Positions 1 to 7,836 are shown, numbered from the stretch's first letter. The stretch: DNA of 9,694 nt from an uncultured Archangium sp. (GCA_937875615.1 CALNBU010000644.1:1-9694); one strand, 5' to 3'. Notes: generated by a model not told the origin, from the letters alone. A program made the numbers and translations.

Positions 1-16
1 GACGCTCTTCCGATCT
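1..16 (+). other. Illumina TruSeq adapter remnant (artefact)
   Basis: Bases 1-16 read gacgctcttccgatct. This is identical to the 3' end of the standard Illumina TruSeq/universal adapter, and it sits exactly at the end of the window. Genuine genomic sequence therefore begins at about base 17. The first codons of the partial gene that follows should not be read through these bases. Confidence 0.93.
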
Positions 17-582
17 TCACCGTGCTGCCCAACGGCGACTTCTGGGTGGAGCTGACCTGGAACGATGGCCAGCCTGCGGGCCCGGGCAATGTCATCACCG
101 GTGACCTCGACCTCCAGGTGGTGCACCCCAACGGCGGCGCCATCACCAACTCCGTGCCCTGGACCCACTCCACGTGGTGCAACAACTGGACGTACGGCAC
201 CGGCCGTACCCAGGAGTGGGGCGCGCCCGGCACCGCCGACAATCCGTTCCTCGACCGCGACTGCGTCAGCGCCGGCGCCAACTGCACCTACGGCGGCGGT
301 CCCGAGAACCAGCGCATCAACTCGCCGCAGACCGCCATCAACTACGGTGTCGGCGTGCACACCTACTCCGGCGCGTCCAACAACAACCCGCTCACCACCA
401 CTGTCCGGGTGTTCTGCGGCGGCGCGCTCACTGCCACCGAGACCAACATCACCTCCGTCAACAAGGAGCTGTGGGTGGTGGGCCAGGTCAGCTTCCCGAC
501 CGGCGGTGGCCCGTGCACCTATACGCCGGCGACGGCCACCGGCGGCGGGCGGTTGGTGCTCAACAGCGTCTACATCCCGTGA
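17..582 (+). CDS. Secreted/surface protein C-terminal fragment, DLDLHV-type (DUF2135/YfaP-like) domain, 5' truncated
   Basis: This frame is open from the adapter junction to a TGA at 580-582, so the gene has lost its 5' part; the GTG at 22 is an internal valine rather than a start. The visible ~188 residues open with FWVELTWND and then DLDLQVVHPNGG. Further on come an Asp-rich stretch (ADNPFLDRDC), GGGPENQRI and YGVGVHTYS. This succession resembles the beta-sandwich domain of many myxobacterial cell-surface proteins and the DUF2135/YfaP group, whose hallmark is a W...DLDLHV..P.G core. It contains five cysteines, which suits an exported, disulfide-bonded domain. Its biochemical role is not known. 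The last codons overlap the next gene in the arrangement GTGA, suggesting coupled translation. The family call rests on motif resemblance; export is inferred, since the signal region is missing. Confidence 0.75.
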
Positions 583-1160
583 TTCCGCTGGCCGTCCTCC
601 TGCTGTCTCTGGGCAGCGACGACGGCCGCGGAGCACCCGGGCTTCCGCCGGAAGAGGTTCCGGCGGTCCGGCAGCAGGTGCGGGTGCGAGGCGGGGCTGA
701 CGTCGGCCTCTCCTTCGGCGTCTCCACCTCTTTTTCCCTCGCCGCGCTGGCCGGCGGCCAACTGGGCATGGTGGTGGCCGACCGGGCCTCCCTCTACCTC
801 CGGGCCATGGCCGGCTCGCTGGGCTTCTCTTTCTCCGGCGTCGGCACCGCGCACTTCGAGTGGCAGTTCAACGACGTGGTGTCGGCCGGTCTCGGGCTCG
901 GCTTCACCTTCTGGGTTCCGGTGAGCTTCGTGCTCACCACCTCACCCTTCGTGGGCATGATGTTCCCGGTGCGGATGGCCTTCGCCCTGAGCGGGGCCCG
1001 CGCGGTGGGCGCCGTGGCCCGCTCGGGCGTCATCCTGGGCATAGAGCTCGCGCCGGGCTTCTCGACACAGCCCTCGTACTACCTCACGCCGCAGGGCAAC
1101 CTGGTGCCGCCCGCCCCGGGCTTCACGGCGACCGGCACCCTCAGCTACGCGTTCTGGTGA
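579..1160 (+). CDS. Predicted exported beta-barrel-like protein, unknown function
   Basis: A 193-residue protein starting at GTG 579, whose TG is shared with the TGA of the upstream gene. This start is preferred because it gives a hydrophobic leader (IPLAVLLLSLG, residues 2-12) that would serve as a signal peptide; the next methionine, at about residue 64, would lose it. The leader has no basic residue before the hydrophobic stretch, so the prediction is not perfect. From about residue 38 the chain alternates Gly, small and aromatic residues (for example GLSFGVSTSF and GLGLGFTFW), as transmembrane beta-strands do. It ends in LSYAFW with a terminal aromatic, like many outer-membrane proteins. 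No named family is recognised. The stop lies inside the end of the convergent rarD-like gene, with 16 bp of overlap. No clear ribosome binding site is seen, in keeping with coupling to the upstream gene. Confidence 0.75.
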   Translation: MIPLAVLLLSLGSDDGRGAPGLPPEEVPAVRQQVRVRGGADVGLSFGVSTSFSLAALAGGQLGMVVADRASLYLRAMAGSLGFSFSGVGTAHFEWQFNDVVSAGLGLGFTFWVPVSFVLTTSPFVGMMFPVRMAFALSGARAVGAVARSGVILGIELAPGFSTQPSYYLTPQGNLVPPAPGFTATGTLSYAFW

Positions 1161-2044
1161 GCGACGGCGCGACGACGCGCCACCCACAGCCCCTCGGCGA
1201 CGAACCACACCAGCGCCAGCCAGATGAGAGAGAAGCCCAGCCACCGGCCGGGCGACATCGCCTCGCGAAAGACCACCACCCCGATGAGGAACTGCATCGA
1301 GGGCGCCACGTACTGCAGCAGCCCCAGGGTGCGCAGCGGCACCCGATTGGCCGCCGCGCCGAAGCACACCAGCGGCAGCACCGTGGCCGGCCCTGCCCCC
1401 AACAGCAGCATCACGCGCAGGGGTGAGAGCGCCTGCGCTCCGTCCTCGCCCGCCGCGTGCAGCCACCCCAGGTAGGCCAACGCCGGCAACGCCAGCAGCG
1501 CGGTCTCGAAGCTGAGCGACTCCACCGCCCCCAGCGCCACCCGCTTCTTCACCAACCCATAGAGCGCGAAGGTGGGCGCCAGGCCCAGCGCGATGTACGG
1601 CAGGTGGCCGTAGTCGGCCGTCAACACCAACACCGCCACCGCGGCCAGCGCGAGGGCGACGGCCTGCGCGCGCCGGAGCCGCTCGCCCAGCACCACCACC
1701 CCCAGCGCCACCGACATCAGCGGGTTGATGAAGTAGCCCAGCGAGGTCTCCACCACGTGGCCGGTGTTCACCGCCCAGATGTAGAGCAGCCAATTGCAGG
1801 AGATGAGGACCGAGGCGAGCGCCAGCCCCCCCAGCTTCGCCGCCGGTACCTGCCGCATCCATCGCAGCTTGCGCGCGGCGACCAACCACACCACCAACAC
1901 CACCAGCGACCACACCACGCGGTGCGCCAGCAACTCCAGCGCCCCCAGCGGCTTGAGCAGCGGCCAGTAGAGCGGGAACAGGCCCCACATGGCGTAGGCC
2001 GCCAACCCGTACAACACGCCCTGTCTCTCTTCCGCGGCAGACAC
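1145..2044 (-). CDS. rarD: RarD-type EamA/DMT family permease
   Basis: A 299-residue inner-membrane protein of the drug/metabolite transporter superfamily, RarD subgroup, with about ten hydrophobic segments forming two EamA halves. Family landmarks are RQGVLYGLAAYAMWGLFP near the N terminus, NWLLYIWAVN (84-93), ETSLGYFINPL (99-109), GERLRR (120-125) and QYVAPSMQFLIGV (244-256). Length and N-terminal alignment fit RarD proteins, which run close to 300 residues. The start is GTG at 2044; no good Shine-Dalgarno is visible, but this start puts RQG at the expected place. RarD is historically called the chloramphenicol-sensitivity protein, although its natural substrate is not established. It lies 43 nt downstream of the MYXO-CTERM gene on the same strand and could be co-transcribed. 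Its last 16 bp overlap the convergent gene. The family call is firm; the substrate is unknown. Confidence 0.93.
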   Translation of the reverse strand: MSAAEERQGVLYGLAAYAMWGLFPLYWPLLKPLGALELLAHRVVWSLVVLVVWLVAARKLRWMRQVPAAKLGGLALASVLISCNWLLYIWAVNTGHVVETSLGYFINPLMSVALGVVVLGERLRRAQAVALALAAVAVLVLTADYGHLPYIALGLAPTFALYGLVKKRVALGAVESLSFETALLALPALAYLGWLHAAGEDGAQALSPLRVMLLLGAGPATVLPLVCFGAAANRVPLRTLGLLQYVAPSMQFLIGVVVFREAMSPGRWLGFSLIWLALVWFVAEGLWVARRRAVAHQNA

Positions 2045-2087
2045 CGGCCGCTGCTTAACAACGCGCCGGGCCGCGCGCCGCAGCCCG

Positions 2088-2963
2088 TCAACTGGCGCGT
2101 CGGCGACGCCACGCGGCGGTCAGGCAGAGCGCCAACAGCGCCCACGACGACGCCGGGGCGACCGCGCACCCCACCTCACCGTGCCCTGCGTGCAGCACGT
2201 GACCTCCGTCGGCAGGCGTCCCTGCATCTTCACCCTCCGCCAGCACCCGGTGCACCTGCGTCACCTGGCTGCCCTGGTTCGACAGCTCGATGGTCACGTT
2301 CCCGGACGACGGCGCGACGAAGAACAACGAGCCATCGGTGCTGACCTGCCGGTTCAACGGGAGCGGCACCTCGCAGGCGGCGTCCTGGTACAGCGTGACC
2401 TCGGCCGGCGTGACGGTGACGTTGGCAGCCTGAGGCCCGCTCGACGCGGGGCCGGGCCTGAGCGTCACCGGCGGAGAGCACGCCCCCACCGCGACGTTCG
2501 TATAGACGGGCGTGACCACCTCGAAGGACATGAAGTCGTAGCCGGGCTGGATGCGCGCGGCCTCCTCCAGCGTCAGGCCCTGCTGCACGAGCCAGTCCGC
2601 GAGCCCCGGCTCGTCTGCGAGCTGGTGGATGGTGGCCAGGTTGCGGGTGGCGGCGATGCGCTGCACCAGCGCCGTCTCCCCCGACTGCCACAGGAGCTCG
2701 CCCACCGCGCAGCGCGTCCCGTCTTCATCACGAAACACCGGGGTGCGCCCGGGCTGCTGCCGGTTCTTCGGGAAGACGCCGGCCTCCCGGTACGCCTGGA
2801 GCCGCTGGGCATTGAGCCTGCGGTTGGCCTGCTGCGAGGCCGTCAGCGCGCTCACGTCGCGGCTCGCCAGCAGCGCCTCGGCGCCCCGGAGGTGATGTTG
2901 AACACGCGCTACCTCGGCTTCACCCGGCGCAGCAGCCAACAACAATACGAAGAGCATGGTCAT
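2088..2963 (-). CDS. MYXO-CTERM surface protein with a CAVG-type N-terminal domain
   Basis: A 291-residue exported protein. It opens with a signal peptide (MTMLFVLLLAAAPGEA). Residues ~20-142 form a helical domain with the landmarks R..LNAQRLQAYREAG.FPKN, PVFRDEDGTRCAVGELL, RNLATIHQLAD and a closing GLTLEEAARIQPGY. I recall this pattern from uncharacterised proteins of Myxococcota and Bacteroidota but know no name or function for it. Residues ~145-240 look like a beta-rich domain with two cysteines. The tail (262-291) has the MYXO-CTERM layout: a Gly-Cys pair (G265-C266), a hydrophobic stretch (~270-285), then RRRR. In known cases this signal is cut by a myxosortase and leads to surface display. 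ATG at 2963 and ATG at 2957 are both possible starts; neither has a strong ribosome binding site. The gene lies 123 nt downstream of the ABC exporter, behind a possible terminator. Confidence 0.87.
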   Translation of the reverse strand: MTMLFVLLLAAAPGEAEVARVQHHLRGAEALLASRDVSALTASQQANRRLNAQRLQAYREAGVFPKNRQQPGRTPVFRDEDGTRCAVGELLWQSGETALVQRIAATRNLATIHQLADEPGLADWLVQQGLTLEEAARIQPGYDFMSFEVVTPVYTNVAVGACSPPVTLRPGPASSGPQAANVTVTPAEVTLYQDAACEVPLPLNRQVSTDGSLFFVAPSSGNVTIELSNQGSQVTQVHRVLAEGEDAGTPADGGHVLHAGHGEVGCAVAPASSWALLALCLTAAWRRRRAS

Positions 2964-3054
2964 GACCGCAGACGCTCTGCGAAGTCCGCGCCAGCTTCCG
3001 GCCGCCGCCTCTCGCGGAGTTACGCGGTGCGAGGACCGGAGCGGTCTCAGAAGT

Positions 3055-3082
3055 CTGAGGGCGGCGCGCGCAAGGCCCTCAG
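3055..3082 (-). terminator. Hairpin just after the ABC exporter stop, possible terminator
   Basis: A perfect 8-bp inverted repeat, ctgagggc (3055-3062) and gccctcag (3075-3082), separated by 12 nt, begins 4 nt past the exporter stop codon at 3087-3089. A second copy of the complementary arm, ctcag at 3046-3050, could instead pair with ctgag at 3055-3059. No T-run follows, so if it ends transcription it is not a classic intrinsic terminator. Confidence 0.35.
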
Positions 3083-3086
3083 CGCT

Positions 3087-4990
3087 TCAGCGGTAGCCCT
3101 GCGCCTGGAGCGTGAAGAGCTGGGCGTAGCGGCCGCCCTGCTGGAGCAGCGCCTCGTGGCTGGCCAGCTCCACCAGGCGTCCACCTTCGAGCACCGCGAT
3201 GCGGTCGGCCATGCGCACCGTGGAGAAGCGGTGGCTGATGATGATGGCGGTGCGGTCCTTCGCCAGCGCGCGGAAGCGCTCGAAGAGCGCCACCTCGGCC
3301 TCGGCGTCGATGGCGGCGGTGGGCTCGTCGAGGATGAGCACCTCGCCCTCGCGCATGAAGGCCCGGGCGATGGCCAGCTTCTGCCACTGGCCGCCCGACA
3401 GCTCCTGGCCCTTCTCGAACCAGCCGCCCAGCATGGTGTCGTAGCCCTGCGGCAGGGCCTCGATGACCGCGTCGGCGCCCCGTCGAAGTGGACCACCGCG
3501 TCCCGCTCCCGGGCCGCCGCCACCACCGCCTCCCGGTCGTCGAGCCGCTCGGCGCGCCCGAGGCCCACGTTCTCGCCCGCGCTGAACTGGTAGCGCACGA
3601 AGTCCTGGAAGACCGCGCCCATGCGCGCGCGCAGGTCGACCACGTCGAGGTCGCGCAGGTCCACGCCGCCGTAGCGGATGACGCCGGAGGTCGGCTCGTA
3701 CAGCCGCAGCAACAGCTTGATGAGCGTCGACTTGCCTGCGCCGTTCTCGCCCACCAGCGCCAGCTTCTCGCCGGGCGCCAGCTGCAACGAGAGGTCCTCC
3801 AGCGCCCAACCGCTCTTGCCGGGGTAGCGGAAGCTGACGTGCTCCAACTCCAGCGCGTGGGGGCCCGGCGGCAACGAAACCGGCGTCCCGCGCGGCCGCT
3901 CGGCGATGGTGGGCAACTCGAAGAAGCGCTGGAGGTTCGAGAGGAAGAGCGCGTCTTCGTACATGCCGGCCACCGCGCTCAACACCGCCTCGAAGGCCGC
4001 CTGCCCCTGGCGGAAGACGCCGAGGTACAGCACCAGGTCGCCCACTGAAATCTCCGACGACGACGCCCGCCCGGCCACCCAGAGGTAGCAGACGTAGAAG
4101 GCGCCCAGGGAGAAGGCGCCCAACAGCGTGCCCTGCCACAGGCGCTTGTGCGCCAGCGCGCGATCTTCGGCGAGGAACTTCGCGAAGAGGGCCCGGTAGC
4201 GGCTGAGGAACAGCGGCCCCAGGCCGAACAGCTTCACCTCCTTCACCGAGGTGTCCCGGGTGAGGAGCCACTCGAGGTAGCTGAGCCGCCGGCTCTCGGG
4301 CGCGCGCCAGGAGTAGAGCCGGAAGCGCTCCGACGAGAGGCGCGTCTCCGCCAGGAACGAGGGGATGGCGGCCACCACCAGCACCAGCGCGCTCCACCAG
4401 GCGAGGTTCCACAGCAGGACCGCGAAGGAAGACAGCACCAGCAGCTGCCGCACCACCGTCACCGCGTCCAGGGCCAGCGCCAGCGGGCGTGAGCTGGCCT
4501 CGCGGCGGGCGTTCTGCATCAGGTCGTACGTCTCGGAGTCTTCGTAGTGCCGCAGCTCCAGCGTCAGCGCCTTCTCCAGGATGCGCTCGTTGAGGAGGTT
4601 GCCGAGCGAGACGCGCAGCAGCTCCCGGGAGAGCGCCAGCAGGCGGTTCACGAGCAACGCCAACAGCGCCAGGCCCAGCTCCCAGCTCACGTAGCGCCAC
4701 ACCACCTCGCGCGGCAGCGCCTGCGTCGAGGCCTGCACCACCGCGTCGATGATGAGCTTGCCCACCCAGGCCATGGACGCCGGCAGCGCGGCCTGCACCA
4801 GCGTCAGCGCCGCCAGCAGCAGCGCGTTGCGGCGATCTGCCTCCCACACCAGGCGCAGCGCGCGGGGCAGCTGCTCGTAGAGATCCCGCGAGGTGAGCCG
4901 GCGCTCGACCGCCTCCTTCAGCGACTGGGGCACGCGCGAACCGTCGCCGCGACGAGGTTCCCGCGAGGCTGGTCTGGAGGGCGTCGCCAC
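3087..4990 (-). CDS. ABC exporter half-transporter (fused permease and ATPase), frame broken near 3478
   Basis: An inner-membrane ABC exporter of the permease-ATPase fusion type, about 634 residues once one frame break is bridged. The transmembrane domain covers ~45-350 and includes SVKEVKLFGLG (248-258), typical of this exporter group. The nucleotide-binding domain (from ~378) has Walker A GENGAGKS (414-421) and the Q-loop FQD (Q462). Past the break and in the other frame come the signature LSGGQ, Walker B VLILDEP, and the H-loop IIISHR. As written, the frame in use at the start changes after GGG at 3481-3479 and would run out at 3047, losing the signature, Walker B and switch His. The start is GTG 4990, with TAAGG 7 nt upstream; that TAA is an in-frame stop, so no earlier start exists. 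The gene lies 28 nt after the PEGA-like gene, probably in one operon. Substrate unknown. The break may be real or a sequencing/assembly error. Confidence 0.88.
3466..3502 (-). other. Frame break in the ABC exporter, flanked by an 8-bp direct repeat
   Basis: The frame changes at the four-base run on the minus strand, GGGG (3481-3478). Upstream the reading is HFDG; downstream the family-like reading GADAVIEALPQGYDT is in the other frame. One extra G here would restore the frame. Alternatively, the 8-mer GACGCGGT occurs at 3502-3495 and again at 3473-3466, 29 nt apart. Removing one copy plus the spacer (29 nt, two more than a multiple of three) also restores the frame. No slippery heptamer is present. 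Confidence 0.8.
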
Positions 4991-5018
4991 GGCGCGGCCT
5001 TAGCATGCGCTCGCGACG

Positions 5019-5474
5019 TCACGGACAGGTGTGCTCGAAGTCGACCTCCTGCTCGGCGTGCACGGTCAACGTACGCACCGCGCCCGGCGTCGCGTTGCCC
5101 GCCTCATCGAAGCAATCGAAGCGCACCCGGTGCGCGCCCACCTTCACCTTGAAGCCCAGCACCGGGGCTCCGCCTGCCGCCGCGCCGTCGACGAACACGT
5201 CGGCGGTGTCGGTGGCCCGGAGGTTGAGCACCCCTTCTGCCTGGTCACTCTTCGGCGGCGCGTCCGAGGCGCCTGCGTCGATGACCTCGGGAGGTTGGTC
5301 CGCCGCGGGCGCGGGTGGCGCCGTCGTCGCGCCGGTGAAGTCAGACAACGAGACCTCGGGGAGGCGACGGAGCGGCCCCGCCGCCCGCTCGGTGGACGTC
5401 AGCACGCTCCAACCGAGCGCGCCGAACCCAATCAACATCAACACCATCGCCAGCACCCACTTCAGAACAGCCAT
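5019..5474 (-). CDS. Membrane-anchored periplasmic PEGA-like protein
   Basis: A 151-residue protein. ATG 5474 is preferred over an upstream ATG at 5546 because GGGAG lies 7 nt before it and because it puts the hydrophobic segment (WVLAMVLMLIGFGALGW, 6-22) right at the N terminus. After this signal anchor comes a Pro/Ala-rich linker (~45-78). A compact beta domain follows (~81-151) with the PEGA-type pattern LNLRATDTADVFVDG, then GAPVLGFKVKVGAHRVRF. PEGA domains are small beta-sandwiches common in surface and kinase proteins. C121 and C150 could form a disulfide, fitting a periplasmic location. It precedes the ABC exporter by 28 nt, so a role linked to the transporter (for example as an accessory subunit) is possible but inferred only from position. 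The PEGA assignment is by resemblance. Confidence 0.78.
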   Translation of the reverse strand: MAVLKWVLAMVLMLIGFGALGWSVLTSTERAAGPLRRLPEVSLSDFTGATTAPPAPAADQPPEVIDAGASDAPPKSDQAEGVLNLRATDTADVFVDGAAAGGAPVLGFKVKVGAHRVRFDCFDEAGNATPGAVRTLTVHAEQEVDFEHTCP

Positions 5475-5481
5475 TTGCTCA

Positions 5482-5486
5482 CTCCC
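5482..5486 (-). promoter_or_regulatory. Ribosome binding site of the PEGA-like gene
   Basis: GGGAG on the minus strand, 7 nt before the ATG at 5474. It decides this start over the upstream ATG at 5546, which would add 24 residues of uncharacteristic sequence in front of the membrane anchor. Confidence 0.65.
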
Positions 5487-5576
5487 GGTGCGATGCAATT
5501 CGCTACAGCCGGACTTTTTTGTTTGCGGTGAATGGGACGACTCCATATTCGCCGCGCGCAGTCACACTACACCCTC

Positions 5577-5582
5577 GAGGAG
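5577..5582 (+). promoter_or_regulatory. Ribosome binding site of the DUF481 gene
   Basis: GAGGAG, 5 nt before ATG 5588. It decides this start over the ATG at 5519. The downstream start also exposes a signal peptide at the N terminus. Confidence 0.7.
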
Positions 5583-5587
5583 AGAAC

Positions 5588-6550
5588 ATGCTGCACGCAT
5601 TCACGTTGACCGCGGTGTTGCTCGCGCAGGCCGCGGAGACGCCGGTGGCCGAGTCCCCCGCAGTGGAGTCGAGCCCGGCATCGGACTCACAGAAGGCCGC
5701 TGAAGCGGCGCAGAAGGCGGCGGAGGCCGCGCTGCGTGCCGCCGAGGCAGCAGAGCGCATCGCCAACAACCTCGCGCCGGCGGCCCCCGCAGCGCCCGCC
5801 GATGCACCGGCGGCCTCCAACTGGGTCGGCAGCGTGGGCGCCGGGCTGACCTACATCACCGGTAACACGCAGTCGTTGACGCTGACCGGCAACGGCTCGC
5901 TGACCGGCACCTGGGGCGCCTGGGCGCTCGGCATCAAGGCCAGCGGCGCGTACGGCATCGCCAACCCCGACACCAACACCGCGACGCCGCCCAGCGTGCT
6001 GGCGCGTCGCGCCTCGCTGGCGGTGCGCGGCGACCGCACCTTCGGCGACTTCGTGGGCATCTTCGCGCAGGCCCTCGGCGAGTTCGACCACATCAAGAAC
6101 GTCGAGTCGCGCGCCGTCGGCGAGCTCGGCGCGGCGATGACCTTCTTCAACCAGAAGGAAGGCGATTGGGAGCGGCTGTACCTCCGCGCCGACCTCTCGG
6201 TGCGCGCCGGTCACGAGACCAACTTCCAGTACTTCCCCACGCCCGGCCCCACCGAGTTCTACGGCGCCGCCATCCTCGCGCCGCGCGCCGCGCTGACCTT
6301 CCGCTGGGGCTTCAACCAGTACGTGCGCTTCAGCCAGGAGCTGGAGGTCATCCCCTACGTGCTCGCGCCGTACCTCGGCCGTACGCTGCTCAACTCCACC
6401 ACCAAGCTGAACGCGCGCCTGACGCAGAACCTCTCGCTCGCCACCTCGCTGCTGCTGAACTACGACTCCGCGCCGCCGCAGGCCGTGGGTGGTCCGGCCC
6501 GCAAGGAGCTCGACGCCGCGCTGACCGTCGGCGTCGAAGCGACCTTCTGA
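5588..6550 (+). CDS. DUF481-type outer-membrane beta-barrel protein with heptad-repeat segment
   Basis: A 320-residue protein. ATG 5588 is chosen because GAGGAG lies just upstream and a signal peptide follows (cleavage probably near A15-A16). Residues 36-56 are three heptads (KAAEAAQ, KAAEAAL, RAAEAAE) that predict an alpha-helical coiled coil, followed by an Ala/Pro linker. From ~78 the sequence is a beta-barrel: it begins WVGSVGAGLTYITGNTQS, as DUF481/YdiY-family outer-membrane proteins do. Alternating strands continue to a C-terminal phenylalanine (F320), the usual signal for barrel assembly. Family members are predicted outer-membrane proteins of unclear function. The gene stands alone on +, divergent from the PEGA-like gene, and ends at a strong terminator. 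The coiled coil could oligomerise or contact peptidoglycan, which is inference. Confidence 0.87.
   Translation: MLHAFTLTAVLLAQAAETPVAESPAVESSPASDSQKAAEAAQKAAEAALRAAEAAERIANNLAPAAPAAPADAPAASNWVGSVGAGLTYITGNTQSLTLTGNGSLTGTWGAWALGIKASGAYGIANPDTNTATPPSVLARRASLAVRGDRTFGDFVGIFAQALGEFDHIKNVESRAVGELGAAMTFFNQKEGDWERLYLRADLSVRAGHETNFQYFPTPGPTEFYGAAILAPRAALTFRWGFNQYVRFSQELEVIPYVLAPYLGRTLLNSTTKLNARLTQNLSLATSLLLNYDSAPPQAVGGPARKELDAALTVGVEATF
5693..5755 (+). repeat. Three degenerate 21-nt repeats encoding Ala-rich heptads
   Basis: Three consecutive 21-nt units encode [KR]AAEAA[QLE]. The protein repeat is nearly exact, while the DNA units differ at several third positions, so this is an established repeat rather than a fresh duplication. 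Confidence 0.7.
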
Positions 6551-6576
6551 CAGCGCATCGCTGACGCTTCACACAC

Positions 6577-6618
6577 GAAGGGCAGGCGCCACGCTGCGCC
6601 TGCCCTTCTTCTTTTTTT
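6577..6618 (+). terminator. Strong rho-independent terminator after the DUF481 gene
   Basis: A perfect 13-bp stem (gaagggcaggcgc at 6577-6589, gcgcctgcccttc at 6596-6608) closes a 6-nt loop. It is followed by ttc and seven Ts (6612-6618). The stem starts 27 nt past the stop codon. On the opposite strand it lacks a T-tract after the stem, so it would mainly serve the + gene, although the hairpin also faces transcripts coming from recA. Confidence 0.93.
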
Positions 6619-6625
6619 ATGTCAT

Positions 6626-6798
6626 TCAGCGCAGCGAAGAGACCGGTGGCGGGCTGGGCGGCCGATGCACCGAGAGACGATGCGTCTCTCTCGCGCGCGC
6701 CCTGGGACTCCCGGGGTTGCGGGGCAGCCGGCTGGTGCAGGCGTCGAGGCAGATCAACCCCAACACCAGCGCCAACATCCATCCGTAGGTGCCGCGCA

Positions 6799-6799
<1 letters not shown>
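6626..6799 (-). CDS. Small putative lipoprotein ORF overlapping the recA stop
   Basis: A 57-codon ORF starts with an ATG that shares two bases with the recA stop (TGATG at 6801-6797) and ends with TGA at 6628-6626. The peptide begins MRGTYGWMLALVLGLICLDAC: a basic residue, a hydrophobic core and then LDAC, a plausible if imperfect lipobox with C21 as the lipidated residue. The remaining ~36 residues are rich in Arg, Pro and Ser and look disordered. The overlap suggests translational coupling to recA. No family is recognised. A perfect 8-bp hairpin (6672-6679 with 6683-6690) lies inside the ORF. Against it being a gene: it is short, has an arginine-rich low-complexity tail and no motif beyond the leader, so the region could simply be the recA 3' untranslated region. 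Confidence 0.5.
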
Positions 6800-7824
<1,025 letters not shown>

Positions 7825-7830
7825 GTCCCG

Positions 7831-7836
7831 CCCTCT
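7831..7836 (-). promoter_or_regulatory. Ribosome binding site of recA
   Basis: AGAGGG on the minus strand, 6 nt before ATG 7824. It fixes the recA start over the in-frame ATG at 7893. Confidence 0.65.

Larger units (their letters stand above)
5475..5587. promoter_or_regulatory. Divergent promoter region between the PEGA-like and DUF481 genes
   Basis: These 113 nt separate two divergent starts and hold the most AT-rich stretch of the window, including six Ts at 5515-5520. For the + gene a weak vegetative-type promoter can be drawn: TTGCGG (5523-5528) and CATATT (5544-5549), but the 15-nt gap is short. No convincing promoter was found for the - gene. The region presumably drives both genes. 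Confidence 0.4.

Noticed and set aside
1457..2344. A 295-codon + strand ORF opposite rarD
   Set aside because: Composition is dominated by Arg, Gln, His and Pro, whereas the minus strand shows a full RarD.
3047..3086. ABC exporter frame continuing to 3047
   Set aside because: After the break this frame encodes Arg/Ser/Pro-rich nonsense. The family-like C terminus is in the other frame and stops at 3087.
3476..3486. Programmed -1 ribosomal frameshift in the ABC exporter
   Set aside because: There is no X XXY YYZ slippery heptamer at the junction, and ABC exporters are not known to use one. A single-base error or small insertion is simpler.
2181..3593. A 470-codon + strand ORF opposite the MYXO-CTERM and ABC genes
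   Set aside because: Its translation is rich in Arg, His and Gln with no domain logic, while the opposite strand encodes recognisable proteins. It is a shadow caused by GC bias.
5475..5546. ATG at 5546 as the start of the PEGA-like protein
   Set aside because: It adds 24 residues without a signal-like pattern, and a GGGAG site precedes the ATG at 5474.
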